Shown in pieces: positions 53,640 through 64,000 of a stretch of DNA of 64,000 nt (the stretch's first letter is position 1; the number at the start of each line of letters is the position of its first letter). Position numbers and translations under genes: made by a program. Source of the stretch: Anaerolineae bacterium. Lineage in GTDB: Bacteria; Chloroflexota; Anaerolineae; DRVO01. The notes below the pieces were generated by a model. That model worked only from the letters and a program-made list of their open reading frames with translations. It ran no database searches and was not told where the DNA came from. The stretch covers positions 1 to 64,000 of the forward strand of contig JABLXR010000009.1 of the NCBI GenBank assembly GCA_013178015.1. The letters are read 5' to 3'.

Positions 53640-55019
53640 ATGGCAAAGGTACGAACCACCATATACGAGAGCTACTGGGAGCGCTTTCCCCGGTCGCGCG
53701 AGTTGGCCGAGGAGGCCGGACAGGTCATTCCCCGTCGGGTGACCCACGACGCCAGGCACATGTTGCCCTTCCCCCTTTACATGAGCCACGCTCTGGGGTC
53801 GCACAAGTGGGACGTGGACGGGAATGAGTACATAGACTACGCCGGAGGGCACGGTTCTCTCCTGCTCGGTCACAGCCACCCGGACATCGTGCGGGCGGTG
53901 CAGGCCCAGGTGGAACGAGGCACTCATCTGGGCTTCTGCCACGAGAAGGAGCTCCGCTGGGCCGGCCTGGTCACCGAGCTAGTCCCTTGCGCCGACCGGG
54001 CGGAGTTCACCATGAGCGGCACGGAGTCGGTGATGCTGGCTCTGCGCATCGCCCGAGCCTATACCGGCCGGGAGCGGATCATCAAGTTCCAGGATCACTT
54101 CCACGGCTGGTATGACCAGGTGTACCACGCGCTCTCGGTTCCCTTCGATGCGCCGGCCAGCCAGGGGATTGCGCCCAGTTGCCTCGAGCCCGTCACGGTG
54201 CTGCCGCCTAACGACATTCTGCCCGTGCAGGCTGAGCTGGCCCGCGGGGACGTGGCCGCTGTCATCCTCGAGCCCAGCGGGGCTCGCGCGGGGCGCCTTC
54301 CCGTGGACCGAAGGTACCTGGCCCAGCTGCGGGAGGAGACCGAGCGCAACGGGGTGGTGCTGATCTTCGACGAGGTGATCACGGGGTTCCGCTATCGCCC
54401 CGGCGGCGCTCAGGAGTACTACGGAGTCACGCCGGATTTGGCCACGTTCGGGAAGATCGTGGGCGGCGGGTTGCCGGCGGGAGCCGTGGGCGGCAAGGCC
54501 GAGATCATGGCGGTGCTCGAGTACGGGCGGCAAGGGAGGGTAGGAGGGCCGAGCCGAGTGGCGCACACGGGCACGTACAACGCCAACCCGCTGGCCGCGG
54601 CCGCTGGGGTCACCATGCTGGAGCACGTCTCCACTGGCCTGCCCACCGCCAGGGCCAGCGAGATCGGTGCTGCCATCAGAAGCGAGCTGAACGCCGTCTT
54701 GGCTCGTACTGGCGTGAGCGGCTGCATCTACGGGGACTGCTCCATCGTGCACTTCCTTCTGGCCCCGCCCGATCGCTGCCCCCCGCTCACCGAGGACGGC
54801 CTGATCCCGCCCGACTTCCCCCTGACCCGGCTGCTAGAAGGCAAGTCGGAGATGACCGGTCACCTCAAGCGCGCCCTGCTGCTCGAAGGGGTGGACATCC
54901 TGGGCGACCACGCCTGGGTGTCGGCCGCCCACGACGAGGACGACGTAGAGGAGACGGCACGGGCTTTCGAGCGGGCTATCGGCCGCCTCCTGGTCGAGGA
55001 CTTGGTGGCCAAGAGGTAG
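53640..55019 (+). CDS. class III aminotransferase (glutamate-1-semialdehyde-aminomutase-like)
   Basis: 459 residues from ATG 53640 (GAGGTGAC upstream). PLP-site landmarks are SGTESVMLALRIARA, DHFHGWYD, D244 in LIFDEVITGFR and the Schiff-base K272 in ATFGKIVGGGLPAGA. The scaffold is that of HemL and omega-aminotransferases; HemL itself has a shorter C-terminus and a different tail, and no tetrapyrrole genes are nearby. A sugar or amino-acid aminotransferase is more likely. A strong hairpin at 55025-55060 follows the stop. Confidence 0.85.
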   Translation: MAKVRTTIYESYWERFPRSRELAEEAGQVIPRRVTHDARHMLPFPLYMSHALGSHKWDVDGNEYIDYAGGHGSLLLGHSHPDIVRAVQAQVERGTHLGFCHEKELRWAGLVTELVPCADRAEFTMSGTESVMLALRIARAYTGRERIIKFQDHFHGWYDQVYHALSVPFDAPASQGIAPSCLEPVTVLPPNDILPVQAELARGDVAAVILEPSGARAGRLPVDRRYLAQLREETERNGVVLIFDEVITGFRYRPGGAQEYYGVTPDLATFGKIVGGGLPAGAVGGKAEIMAVLEYGRQGRVGGPSRVAHTGTYNANPLAAAAGVTMLEHVSTGLPTARASEIGAAIRSELNAVLARTGVSGCIYGDCSIVHFLLAPPDRCPPLTEDGLIPPDFPLTRLLEGKSEMTGHLKRALLLEGVDILGDHAWVSAAHDEDDVEETARAFERAIGRLLVEDLVAKR

Positions 55020-55024
55020 GCGGA

Positions 55025-55060
55025 GGAGGGAGCGGAGCGCCGTTGGGCTCCGCTCCCTCC
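55025..55060. terminator. bidirectional hairpin terminator
   Basis: GGAGGGAGCGGAGC (55025-55038) pairs perfectly with GCTCCGCTCCCTCC (55047-55060); the loop is 8 bases. It lies between convergent genes. There is no strong U tract on either side. Confidence 0.75.
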
Positions 55061-55078
55061 GTCTAGTGAAGAAACGGC

Positions 55079-55858
55079 CTACCGCCGGGCCAGATCGTTG
55101 TAAGCGTCCCAGAGAGCGCGGTAGTAGCCCATGATGCGTTCGGGCTCGGGCGACTCTGGTATCTCGGCCAGGCAGAAGCCTTGGTAGTTGATGCTCTGGA
55201 GGAGCGACACCAACTCCCGCCAGGGATAGTCAGGGATGTATATGTCACGCATGTGGACCAATCCAATGCGGTCCGCCATGCGGTCGAAGTTGGGCTTGAT
55301 GGAGCCGGACGCGGTCACATCGGGCGGGTTGGAGTTCCAGCAGATCCTGGCATTGGGGTGCTCGACGTACTGCATGATCTGCATGAAGTTATCGGGTTCC
55401 TGAGTGACGCGCCCGTGCACCTCCATGCGCACTTCGACGCCGTAGTCGGCGGCGAAGGCGGCGCATTCGTCGAAGGAGCGGCCGATCTGCTCGTAGGTCC
55501 TCTCCCGCGGAATGCCTTTGTCGTCCTGAACCCCGTTGGGCCGGACCTTGATCCCTTGGGCGCCCACGTCCGCAGCCAGACGAGCGTACTCCTTGGTGCC
55601 TTCGATGTTGGCCCTAAGTTCCTCAGGGTCGGCGGAGTGGTACTCGTAGGTGCTTCCCAGGCCCACCAGAGTCACCGGTGAATCGGCAAAGCGACGGCGA
55701 ACGTCGGCCCGTTCGGCGGGCGAGAGCGACAGCTCCACTCCGTGGGCGTGGGTGGTGCGCAGTTCGACCCCCTCGAAACGGTTAGCGCTCAGCTTCTCGA
55801 TGATAGTGGGTATGTCCCAATCCTTGGCCAGGTTGTAGGTGACCGTGCCCAGCTTCAT
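55079..55858 (-). CDS. sugar phosphate isomerase/epimerase (xylose-isomerase-like TIM barrel)
   Basis: 259 residues; GGAGGG precedes the ATG. MKLGTVTYNLAKDWD starts the first barrel strand. Metal-site acidic and His residues are in FEGVELRTTH, VEVRMEVHGRV, ICWNSNPPD and GLVHMRDIY, and GFCLAEIPESPEPER ends the barrel. The family interconverts keto and aldo sugars or epimerises them with a divalent metal. It may serve the same carbohydrate pathways as the Gfo/Idh enzymes in the window, but it stands alone here. Confidence 0.88.
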   Translation of the reverse strand: MKLGTVTYNLAKDWDIPTIIEKLSANRFEGVELRTTHAHGVELSLSPAERADVRRRFADSPVTLVGLGSTYEYHSADPEELRANIEGTKEYARLAADVGAQGIKVRPNGVQDDKGIPRERTYEQIGRSFDECAAFAADYGVEVRMEVHGRVTQEPDNFMQIMQYVEHPNARICWNSNPPDVTASGSIKPNFDRMADRIGLVHMRDIYIPDYPWRELVSLLQSINYQGFCLAEIPESPEPERIMGYYRALWDAYNDLARR

Positions 55859-55899
55859 GATACCCTCCGGTGGAATGCCTCAGTGTGGTTGCCCCGTAG

Positions 55900-56250
55900 T
55901 CTAGTGACCTGGCGGCCGGGATTCAAGCGAGCCAGGACGCTTCCGTCCGGGCGGGATGACCGCGTCTCCCAGGGCCGAAGCCGGGAGCGAGCACTTGCCG
56001 ACCGCCTAGGCAAGGGCAGTCCGACGGCGCTTCGGCTGGGATCCGAGGTGCGGCGTGGCTCCTCCCATGCTCATTGCGTCTTCGCTGGCTCAGGTGCGCC
56101 CTTGACTAGTCCGCTCCCCCAGGCGCGTTGATGCCCTTCCACATCGCCAAGCAGGGCCCTGGTGCGTGTGGGCGCACGCACTCCTCAGCGATCTGGGGCG
56201 TCCGAGGCAGAAGATGCTATCGCCCTGGCTCCTCTTCGCTGGCTCGGGCG
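55900..56250. other. intergenic region upstream of secA with a dispersed repeat copy
   Basis: No supported gene. A dispersed repeat copy lies at 56169-56186. The motif CTTCGCTGGCTC occurs at about 56079 and again at about 56234, which may be a further short repeat. Confidence 0.45.
56169..56186 (+). repeat. dispersed intergenic repeat (TGGGCGCRYGCACTCCTC core)
   Basis: TGGGCGCACGCACTCCTC; the GGAGG half that follows in other copies is replaced by AGCGATC. Confidence 0.65.
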
Positions 56251-56266
56251 GTTGCTGCTTTGATGG

Positions 56267-56272
56267 TATAAT
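56267..56272 (+). promoter_or_regulatory. extended -10 promoter of secA
   Basis: TATAAT with TGG before it; the -35 region is weak. ATG 56327 lies 54 bp further on. Confidence 0.55.
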
Positions 56273-56326
56273 GAGCCTTATGACTGCAGACGACAGAATG
56301 GGTCCAAGTGACTGGATGGTTCGAGC

Positions 56327-59230
<2,904 letters not shown>

Positions 59231-59283
59231 ATGCCCGGAGACGAGTGAGCCTCAGTACGAAGGCTGAACGTGCTTGGCGCCGA

Positions 59284-60102
59284 TCACCCTGCCAGGATGA
59301 GGATTCTTACCCCGACCAGCAGGAGGGCGATGGCGAGACCGCGCATGATCCATGTCCCGTGCACGCGCCTGGAGAGCGCCGCTCCGACCTGTGCCCCCAC
59401 GAGTGCTCCTGCCGCGAGGAGTATCGTGCGCCGGATGCCAACCGAGAAGGCGCCCGTTGCGATGTGGGTGGCAGTGCCCGCGAGAGCGGTCATCGCTAGG
59501 ATGAAGTGTGAAGTGGCACAGGCGATGTGCGTGGGGAAGTGCAGCAAGTAGACCAGAGCGGGCACATGGATGATGCCGCCGCCGATCCCCAGCAGGCTGG
59601 AAACGTACCCCACGACCATGCTCAGCATGACCCCGACCACGGGGTCATACCCGAAGGCGTGGCTGGTACCGTCTGCTTCCACAAGGTGGCAAGCCAGGTG
59701 ACGCCTGGGCAAGGGGCCCGCAGCTTCCTGCTCGGCGTTCGGCCGTAACAACAGGAAGACCGACCCCAGGATCAGTACCACTGCGAAGATGAGATTGAAC
59801 TCCTGGCGAGGGATGAACGAGGTAGTGAGGGCTCCCAGGATCGCGCCAGGCACTGTGGCGGCCGAGAACAGCAGGCCTGAGCGGTAGTGGACGCGTCGCA
59901 TCCTGCCATACGCCACAGAGCCAGACAGAGCGTTGAAGAAGACAACGGCCAGAGAGATGCTGGTGACGACCTCCGGCTTCTCATTGGGATAGAGGAGGAG
60001 GAGCGCTGGCACTAGCACAAACCCGCCACCAGCGCCGATCAGCGTGCCATAGGCCGCAACAACGAATCCCAGAGGGATGAGCCACCAGTAGTGCCAGATC
60101 AA
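59284..60102 (-). CDS. TSUP-family (TauE/SafE) anion permease
   Basis: 272 residues from TTG 60102, chosen because AGGAG (60115-60111) is 8 bases upstream. About eight hydrophobic segments; two repeats carry the family signature GTLIGAGGGFVLVPALLLL and SSLLGIGGGIIHVPALVYLL. The family exports sulfite, sulfoacetate or other sulfur-containing anions, and some members take up small organic acids. The direction and substrate are not readable. The presence of a sulfatase in the window is suggestive but they are 56 kb apart. Confidence 0.88.
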   Translation of the reverse strand: MIWHYWWLIPLGFVVAAYGTLIGAGGGFVLVPALLLLYPNEKPEVVTSISLAVVFFNALSGSVAYGRMRRVHYRSGLLFSAATVPGAILGALTTSFIPRQEFNLIFAVVLILGSVFLLLRPNAEQEAAGPLPRRHLACHLVEADGTSHAFGYDPVVGVMLSMVVGYVSSLLGIGGGIIHVPALVYLLHFPTHIACATSHFILAMTALAGTATHIATGAFSVGIRRTILLAAGALVGAQVGAALSRRVHGTWIMRGLAIALLLVGVRILILAG

Positions 60103-60266
60103 AGTGCTTGCTCCTGAAGTCGAGGGTTGAGAACGGCATCTTGCGCGTGCGGCTGCAACTGCACGCGTGCTGGTACCGCGCTCGCGCCAAGCGAACCGCG
60201 GTGTGGTCAACCAGAGGTTGGCTTCCGCGGGGTTTCGCCGCCCGCCTGCGTCGGCGGCGCCAGCTG

Positions 60267-61796
60267 CTAATGTAGAAGGTGGCGCATGCCGGTGAAGACC
60301 ATGGCCAGGCCGTGCTTGTCAGCCGCGGCGATCACGTCCTGGTCCCGCACTGAGCCGCCGGATTGGATCACCGAGGTCACTCCCGTCCCGGCTGCCACCT
60401 CGATGCCGTCGGCGAAGGGGAACATGGCATCGGAGGCCATGGCGGCACCTCTGGCCCTCTCGCCAGCCTTGCGAGCGGCTATCCACACGGAGTCGATGGG
60501 ACTCATTTGCCCAGCGCCGACGCCCACCGTGGCCATCCCCTGGGCGAGCACGATGGCGCTAGACTTTACGTGCTTGGCCACCTTCCAGGCAAACCGCAGG
60601 GAGCGCATCTCCTCTTCGGTAGGCTGGCGCCGGGTGACCACCTTTAGTTCGGCCGCGTCGCCGTGATCCGGCGTTTGCACCAGCCCGCCGCCAACGATCT
60701 TGCGCAAGTCGCAGGCCGGCCTGGTCGCCACTTCGGGCACGACGAGCACCCGCAGGTCGGCCCTCCTGGCCAGGCGCCCCAGAGCCTCCTGGCTGTAGCC
60801 GGGGGCCAGCAACACCTCCACGAAGAGATCATCCAGGGCCTCCACGAAGTCGGCCGCCACTGGGCGGTTCACGGAGATTACGCTGCCGAAGGCGGAGACG
60901 GGGTCGCTGGCCAGAGCCTGCTTAAGGGCGGTCACCGGATCCGCGGCCACCGCCGCCCCGCAGGGGTTGTTGTGCTTAATGACGGACACCGCCGACTCCT
61001 GGAACTCCTGGGTGACGGCCAGGGCGGCCGCTGCGTCTATGATGTTGTTGTAAGAGAGTGGCTTCCCCTGAACGACCTGTGCCTGAGGCAGGCCACAGCG
61101 AGCGCCACTCTCCCGATACAAGGCCGCCTTCTGGTGCGGGTTTTCGCCATAGCGCAAGTCCTGCACCTTCTCGAAGGCAAAAGAGATCGCCTCAGGGAAG
61201 CCGCTGCCCGCGAATCCGGCATCATAGAGATGGCGCGAGATGACAGTGTCGTAGCTGGCGGTGTGAGTGAAGGCCTTCTGGGCCAGCCGACGGCGGATCC
61301 GTTCGCTCACCTCGCCCCGCTGCCGCAGCTCATCCAACACCATCCCGTAGTCCCTGGGGTCCACCAGCACGGCCACCCGGGCAAAGTTCTTGGCGGCGGC
61401 TCGCAGCAGAGCTACGCCACCTATGTCTATCTGCTCCACGATGTCGTCCAGCGAAGCCCCGGGTGTGGCGATGGTCTGAGCGAAGGGATACAGGTTGACC
61501 ACAACCAGGTCTATGGGCTTGATCCCCAGCTGGCGTAGCTCCTCCATATGCTCAGGCGTCGGGCGCGCCAGCAGGCCGGCGTGTATCACGGGGTGCAGGG
61601 TCTTTACCCTGCCTCCCAGCACCTCAGGGAATCCGGTCAGGTCGCTTACCTCCAGGACCGTCAGGCCGGCCTGGCGCAGAGCGCGCGCGGTGCCGCCGCT
61701 GCCAATCAATTCCACGCCCAGGTCCGACAGGGCCTGGCCCAGCTCAACCAGGCCGGCCTTGTCATAGACACTCAACAGGGCTCTCTTGACCTTCAT
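60267..61796 (-). CDS. purH: bifunctional AICAR formyltransferase/IMP cyclohydrolase
   Basis: 509 residues from ATG 61796 (AGGAGAG upstream). The N-terminal MGS-like cyclohydrolase domain has RALLSVYDKAGLVELG and SGGTARALRQAG; the transformylase domain has RYGENPHQKAALY, VIKHNNPCGAA and, near the end, SDAMFPFADGIEVAAGTGVTSV. It performs the last two steps of IMP synthesis. It is the promoter-distal gene of the purD-purM-purN-purH order on this strand. Confidence 0.97.
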   Translation of the reverse strand: MKVKRALLSVYDKAGLVELGQALSDLGVELIGSGGTARALRQAGLTVLEVSDLTGFPEVLGGRVKTLHPVIHAGLLARPTPEHMEELRQLGIKPIDLVVVNLYPFAQTIATPGASLDDIVEQIDIGGVALLRAAAKNFARVAVLVDPRDYGMVLDELRQRGEVSERIRRRLAQKAFTHTASYDTVISRHLYDAGFAGSGFPEAISFAFEKVQDLRYGENPHQKAALYRESGARCGLPQAQVVQGKPLSYNNIIDAAAALAVTQEFQESAVSVIKHNNPCGAAVAADPVTALKQALASDPVSAFGSVISVNRPVAADFVEALDDLFVEVLLAPGYSQEALGRLARRADLRVLVVPEVATRPACDLRKIVGGGLVQTPDHGDAAELKVVTRRQPTEEEMRSLRFAWKVAKHVKSSAIVLAQGMATVGVGAGQMSPIDSVWIAARKAGERARGAAMASDAMFPFADGIEVAAGTGVTSVIQSGGSVRDQDVIAAADKHGLAMVFTGMRHLLH

Positions 61797-61866
61797 GGGA
61801 CGCGTTCTCTCTCCTCGATAGGGTATGCTGGCGACCAAGTGAGATGGCTGGCGGGCCGCGGCCCGG

Positions 61867-62499
61867 TCACCCCGAGACGGTCACCTCGCCCGTCACCAGG
61901 CGGCGCAGGGCCTCCACCAGTGCCTCGTGCTCAGCGCGGTGCACCCGCTCTTCCAGGTCCTGCAGGGTATCTTCAGGCTGGATGGGGATGCGACGCTCCA
62001 GGATCACGGGACCGGCATCCACGTCCTCATCGGGCACCAGGTGCACCATGAGCCCGGTGTGGGCGATCCTACCTTGGCGGAAGGCTTCGTGAGCGCGCTG
62101 GATGGCATGCGTTCCGGGGAACTGCCCAGGCAGGGCGGGGTGCAAGTTGATGACCCGATTAGGGAAGTGGCGGAGGAACTCCATGCTCAGCACGTGCATC
62201 CAGCCGGCCAGGACAAGCCAATCGGGCTTGTAGGACTGCACTAGCCGGGCCAGGTCGGCGTCGTACTCCTCGCGGGACTTCCCGGCCTCGCGATAGGGCT
62301 TCAAGGGGAAGTACTCCACCGGTATGCCGGCGGCGCGGGCCCGCTCCATGGCGTAAGCATCCCTGCGGTTGGAGACGACCAGGCATACCTCCGCATCAGG
62401 TATGCGCCCGTCGCGGACGGCATCAATGATGGCCTGGAGATTGGAGCCATAGCCACTGACCAGGACGGCGATGCGGGCCGGGCGCGAAGCGACGGTCAT
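61867..62499 (-). CDS. purN: phosphoribosylglycinamide formyltransferase, folate-dependent
   Basis: 210 residues. IAVLVSGYGSNLQAIIDAV is the phosphate-binding start, NLHPALPGQFPGTHAI holds the catalytic Asn-His pair, and HTGLMVHLVPDEDVDAGPVI includes the catalytic Asp. It transfers formyl from 10-formyl-THF to GAR. The gap to purM is 27 bp and to purH 70 bp, consistent with one operon. Confidence 0.96.
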   Translation of the reverse strand: MTVASRPARIAVLVSGYGSNLQAIIDAVRDGRIPDAEVCLVVSNRRDAYAMERARAAGIPVEYFPLKPYREAGKSREEYDADLARLVQSYKPDWLVLAGWMHVLSMEFLRHFPNRVINLHPALPGQFPGTHAIQRAHEAFRQGRIAHTGLMVHLVPDEDVDAGPVILERRIPIQPEDTLQDLEERVHRAEHEALVEALRRLVTGEVTVSG

Positions 62500-62526
62500 T
62501 GGGGGTGGCCTCCTGCGACTGGATAC

Positions 62527-63555
62527 CTAGATGAGCTCAACCTGATCCTTCTCCCGGGCTTTGATCTCTCCGATGTGAGCCGCCCCCGGGCCGGCCAGCG
62601 ACATGGCCCGGCGCAGTTCGTCGGCGGCGACCACGGCTACCATGCCCACGCCCATGTTGAAGACGCGATACATCTCCCGCTCCTCCACTTGACCTAACCT
62701 CTGTATGAGGCCAAAGAGAGGCGGGACGCCCCAGGAGCCCTTGCGCACTACAGCACACACGCCGGGAGGCAGCACGCGGGGAATGTTGTCGTAGAACCCT
62801 CCGCCGGTGATGTGAGCCAGGGCCTTGACGTGGACGCCCCGGCGGAGGCGCCGGACCTCGGGCAGGTAAGAGCGGTGAGGGGCAAGAAGGGCATCCGCCA
62901 GGGGGAGGCCCAATTCCGGGAATACGTGATCCAGGTCGTAGTCAGCGAAGACGCTGCGGATGAGGGTGTAGCCATTGGTGTGGGGCCCGGACGAGGGCAG
63001 GCCGATGAGCTGATCCCCGGGCACGACGGACTGGCCGTCAATGATATCGTCCCTTTCCACCAGCCCCACGATGGCCCCCACTACGTCGAACTGCCCCTCC
63101 TGGTAGACGCCGGGCAGCTCGGCTGTCTCCCCGCCGATGAGGGCGCAGCCCGCGACTCGGCAGGCCATTGCCATGCCGGAGACAAGCGCGGCAATCACCT
63201 GGGGGTCCAGCTTGGGGGCAGCTAGGTAATCGAGGAAGAAGAGGGGCTCGGCCCCCTGCACCAGGATGTCATTCAGGGAGTGATTGACGATGTCCTCGCC
63301 CAGTCCCTCGTAGCGGCCCGCCCGAGCGGCGAGCATGGTCTTGGTGCCCACGCTGTCGGTGGAGGCGACCAGCACTGGGTGCTGCATCCGGGTGAGGGCA
63401 GCGGCCGAGTACAGGCCCCCGAACTGCCCCATGCCGGCCAGTACCTCCGGGCCGTAGGTGGAGCGCACTGACGCGGTCATCAACTCCAGCGCCTTCATCT
63501 TGGTGTCAATGTCCACGCCCGCGCGGCTGTAGGCGCTCTCCTGGCGGCTGTCCAT
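62527..63555 (-). CDS. purM: phosphoribosylformylglycinamidine cyclo-ligase
   Basis: 342 residues from ATG 63555 (GAGGGAGAC upstream). The start SAYSRAGVDIDTKMKALELM, the ATP-site VASTDSVGTKTMLA, NDILVQGAEPLFFLDYLA and ALIGGETAELPGVY are the PurM blocks, and ALAHITGGGFYDNIPRVLP lies in the C-terminal half. It closes the imidazole ring to give AIR. The 132-bp gap to purD is filled by heptameric repeat element 3. Confidence 0.97.
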   Translation of the reverse strand: MDSRQESAYSRAGVDIDTKMKALELMTASVRSTYGPEVLAGMGQFGGLYSAAALTRMQHPVLVASTDSVGTKTMLAARAGRYEGLGEDIVNHSLNDILVQGAEPLFFLDYLAAPKLDPQVIAALVSGMAMACRVAGCALIGGETAELPGVYQEGQFDVVGAIVGLVERDDIIDGQSVVPGDQLIGLPSSGPHTNGYTLIRSVFADYDLDHVFPELGLPLADALLAPHRSYLPEVRRLRRGVHVKALAHITGGGFYDNIPRVLPPGVCAVVRKGSWGVPPLFGLIQRLGQVEEREMYRVFNMGVGMVAVVAADELRRAMSLAGPGAAHIGEIKAREKDQVELI

Positions 63556-63568
63556 GTGTGTCTCCCTC

Positions 63569-63694
63569 TGATACGTGACAAGCGACACATGACCCGTCAT
63601 AGGCGACATACGATACGTGGTGTCGCACGCATCACGCATCACGTATCACTCTTCACGCATCACGTATCACTCTTCACGCGTCACGTGTCAATCA
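63569..63694. repeat. heptameric inverted repeat element, copy 3
   Basis: The left part is seven degenerate 7-mers from 63569 (TGATACG, TGACAAG, CGACACA and so on). The right part is nine 7-mers from 63632 to 63694 (TCACGCA, TCACGTA, TCACTCT, repeated). The right arm shares exact heptads with element 1. The purD stop codon (63690-63688, minus) lies at the edge, in the heptad TCAATCA, and the element fills the leader between purD and purM. Confidence 0.85.
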
Positions 63695-64000
63695 CACTCT
63701 GGCCTCGGCGTGTAAGCCAGGCCCTTAGCCCCGATGTCGGTGCGGTAGTAGGCACCCGGGAAGCAGATGGCCTCCACCCCTTCGTAGGCAGTGGTGATGG
63801 CAGCACTGAGGTCGGGCCCCGTGGCCGTGACGCCTAGAACGCGTCCCCCCGCGGTTACCAGGCGACCGTCGCGGATGCGGGTGCCGGCATGGAAGACTAG
63901 ACAACCCCGGCGCTCGGCTTCTTCGATGCCATCAATGGGGTACCCCGTCTCGTACGGGCCCGGGTACCCGCCTGACGCCATCACTACGCACACGCAGGCG
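63688..64000 (-). CDS. purD: phosphoribosylamine-glycine ligase, C-terminal part
   Basis: Only the last 100 or so residues are in the window; the frame continues past base 64000. VVMASGGYPGPYETGYPI, CLVFHAGTRIRDGRLVTAGGRVLGVTATG and RTDIGAKGLAY are the C-terminal (GARS C) domain of PurD, which completes glycinamide ribonucleotide synthesis. It lies upstream of purM on the minus strand. Confidence 0.93.
   Translation of the reverse strand, partial: ACVCVVMASGGYPGPYETGYPIDGIEEAERRGCLVFHAGTRIRDGRLVTAGGRVLGVTATGPDLSAAITTAYEGVEAICFPGAYYRTDIGAKGLAYTPRPECD

Noticed and set aside
53640-55019. hemL (glutamate-1-semialdehyde aminomutase)
   Set aside because: The fold and PLP site match but the N- and C-terminal regions differ from HemL and no tetrapyrrole genes are near, so only the class III aminotransferase level is supported.
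60663-61538. Plus-strand open frame of 291 residues opposite purH
   Set aside because: Shadow of purH; composition is rich in Gly, His and Arg, without domains.

Overview
The window looks like chromosomal DNA of a free-living, GC-rich bacterium, most likely a Chloroflexota (Anaerolineae-like) lineage. The pointers are a sugar-binding lipoprotein with a charged VEKEVEKVV-type linker, an FtsA/PilM-like ATPase paired with a baseplate-J-like membrane protein, several family GT-C membrane proteins, and many Gfo/Idh/MocA and TIM-barrel sugar enzymes. This placement rests on gene style and not on a marker comparison. No phage, plasmid, CRISPR array, rRNA or tRNA was seen.

Layout. 1-1386: end of an rfbD-like gene and a rhamnosyltransferase-like GT2. 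1560-3044: sulfatase. 3147-6522: hybrid histidine kinase and a convergent response regulator whose 3' ends overlap by 68 nt. 6641-12490: a carbohydrate ABC uptake operon (binding protein, PHP-like DUF3604 protein, two permeases, alpha/beta hydrolase) without its ATPase, followed by a decayed IS630-type transposase (12559-12890) and a UroD-like protein. 14921-18106: Tat-exported flavoprotein and a Gfo/Idh oxidoreductase. 18110-24241: cutA with a GT-C membrane protein, an MFS transporter, small membrane proteins, a zinc dehydrogenase and a second Gfo/Idh protein. 24300-24672: RNase P RNA. 24798-25062: a tandem 112/116-bp duplication. 25115-33169 (minus strand): alaS, FtsA-like ATPase, baseplate-J-like protein, ruvX, mltG and a binding protein, probably one operon. 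34083-38783: tyrS converging on a cNMP/bPH-domain protein and uvrC. 39562-44631: HIT hydrolase, three acyl-CoA carboxylase subunits and a Gfo/Idh-like protein. 44738-46534: lepA. 46967-53472: two large membrane proteins and an AI-2E-family permease fused to an inactive-looking hydrolase. 53640-55858: class III aminotransferase and a TIM-barrel isomerase. 56327-59230: secA. 59284-60102: TSUP exporter. 60267-64000: purH, purN, purM and the 3' end of purD.

The genes combine core functions (translation, secretion, envelope, DNA repair, purine synthesis) with a heterotrophic carbohydrate lifestyle. Promoters readable by eye are sigma-70-like and several have an extended TGn before the -10 box.

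The most unusual non-coding signal is a set of three hairpin elements (3031-3134, 44623-44748, 63569-63694). Their arms are tandem 7-base repeats, and the stop codons of adjoining genes lie in or at the edge of the repeat. A second family with an 18-base core is scattered through the long intergenic gaps.
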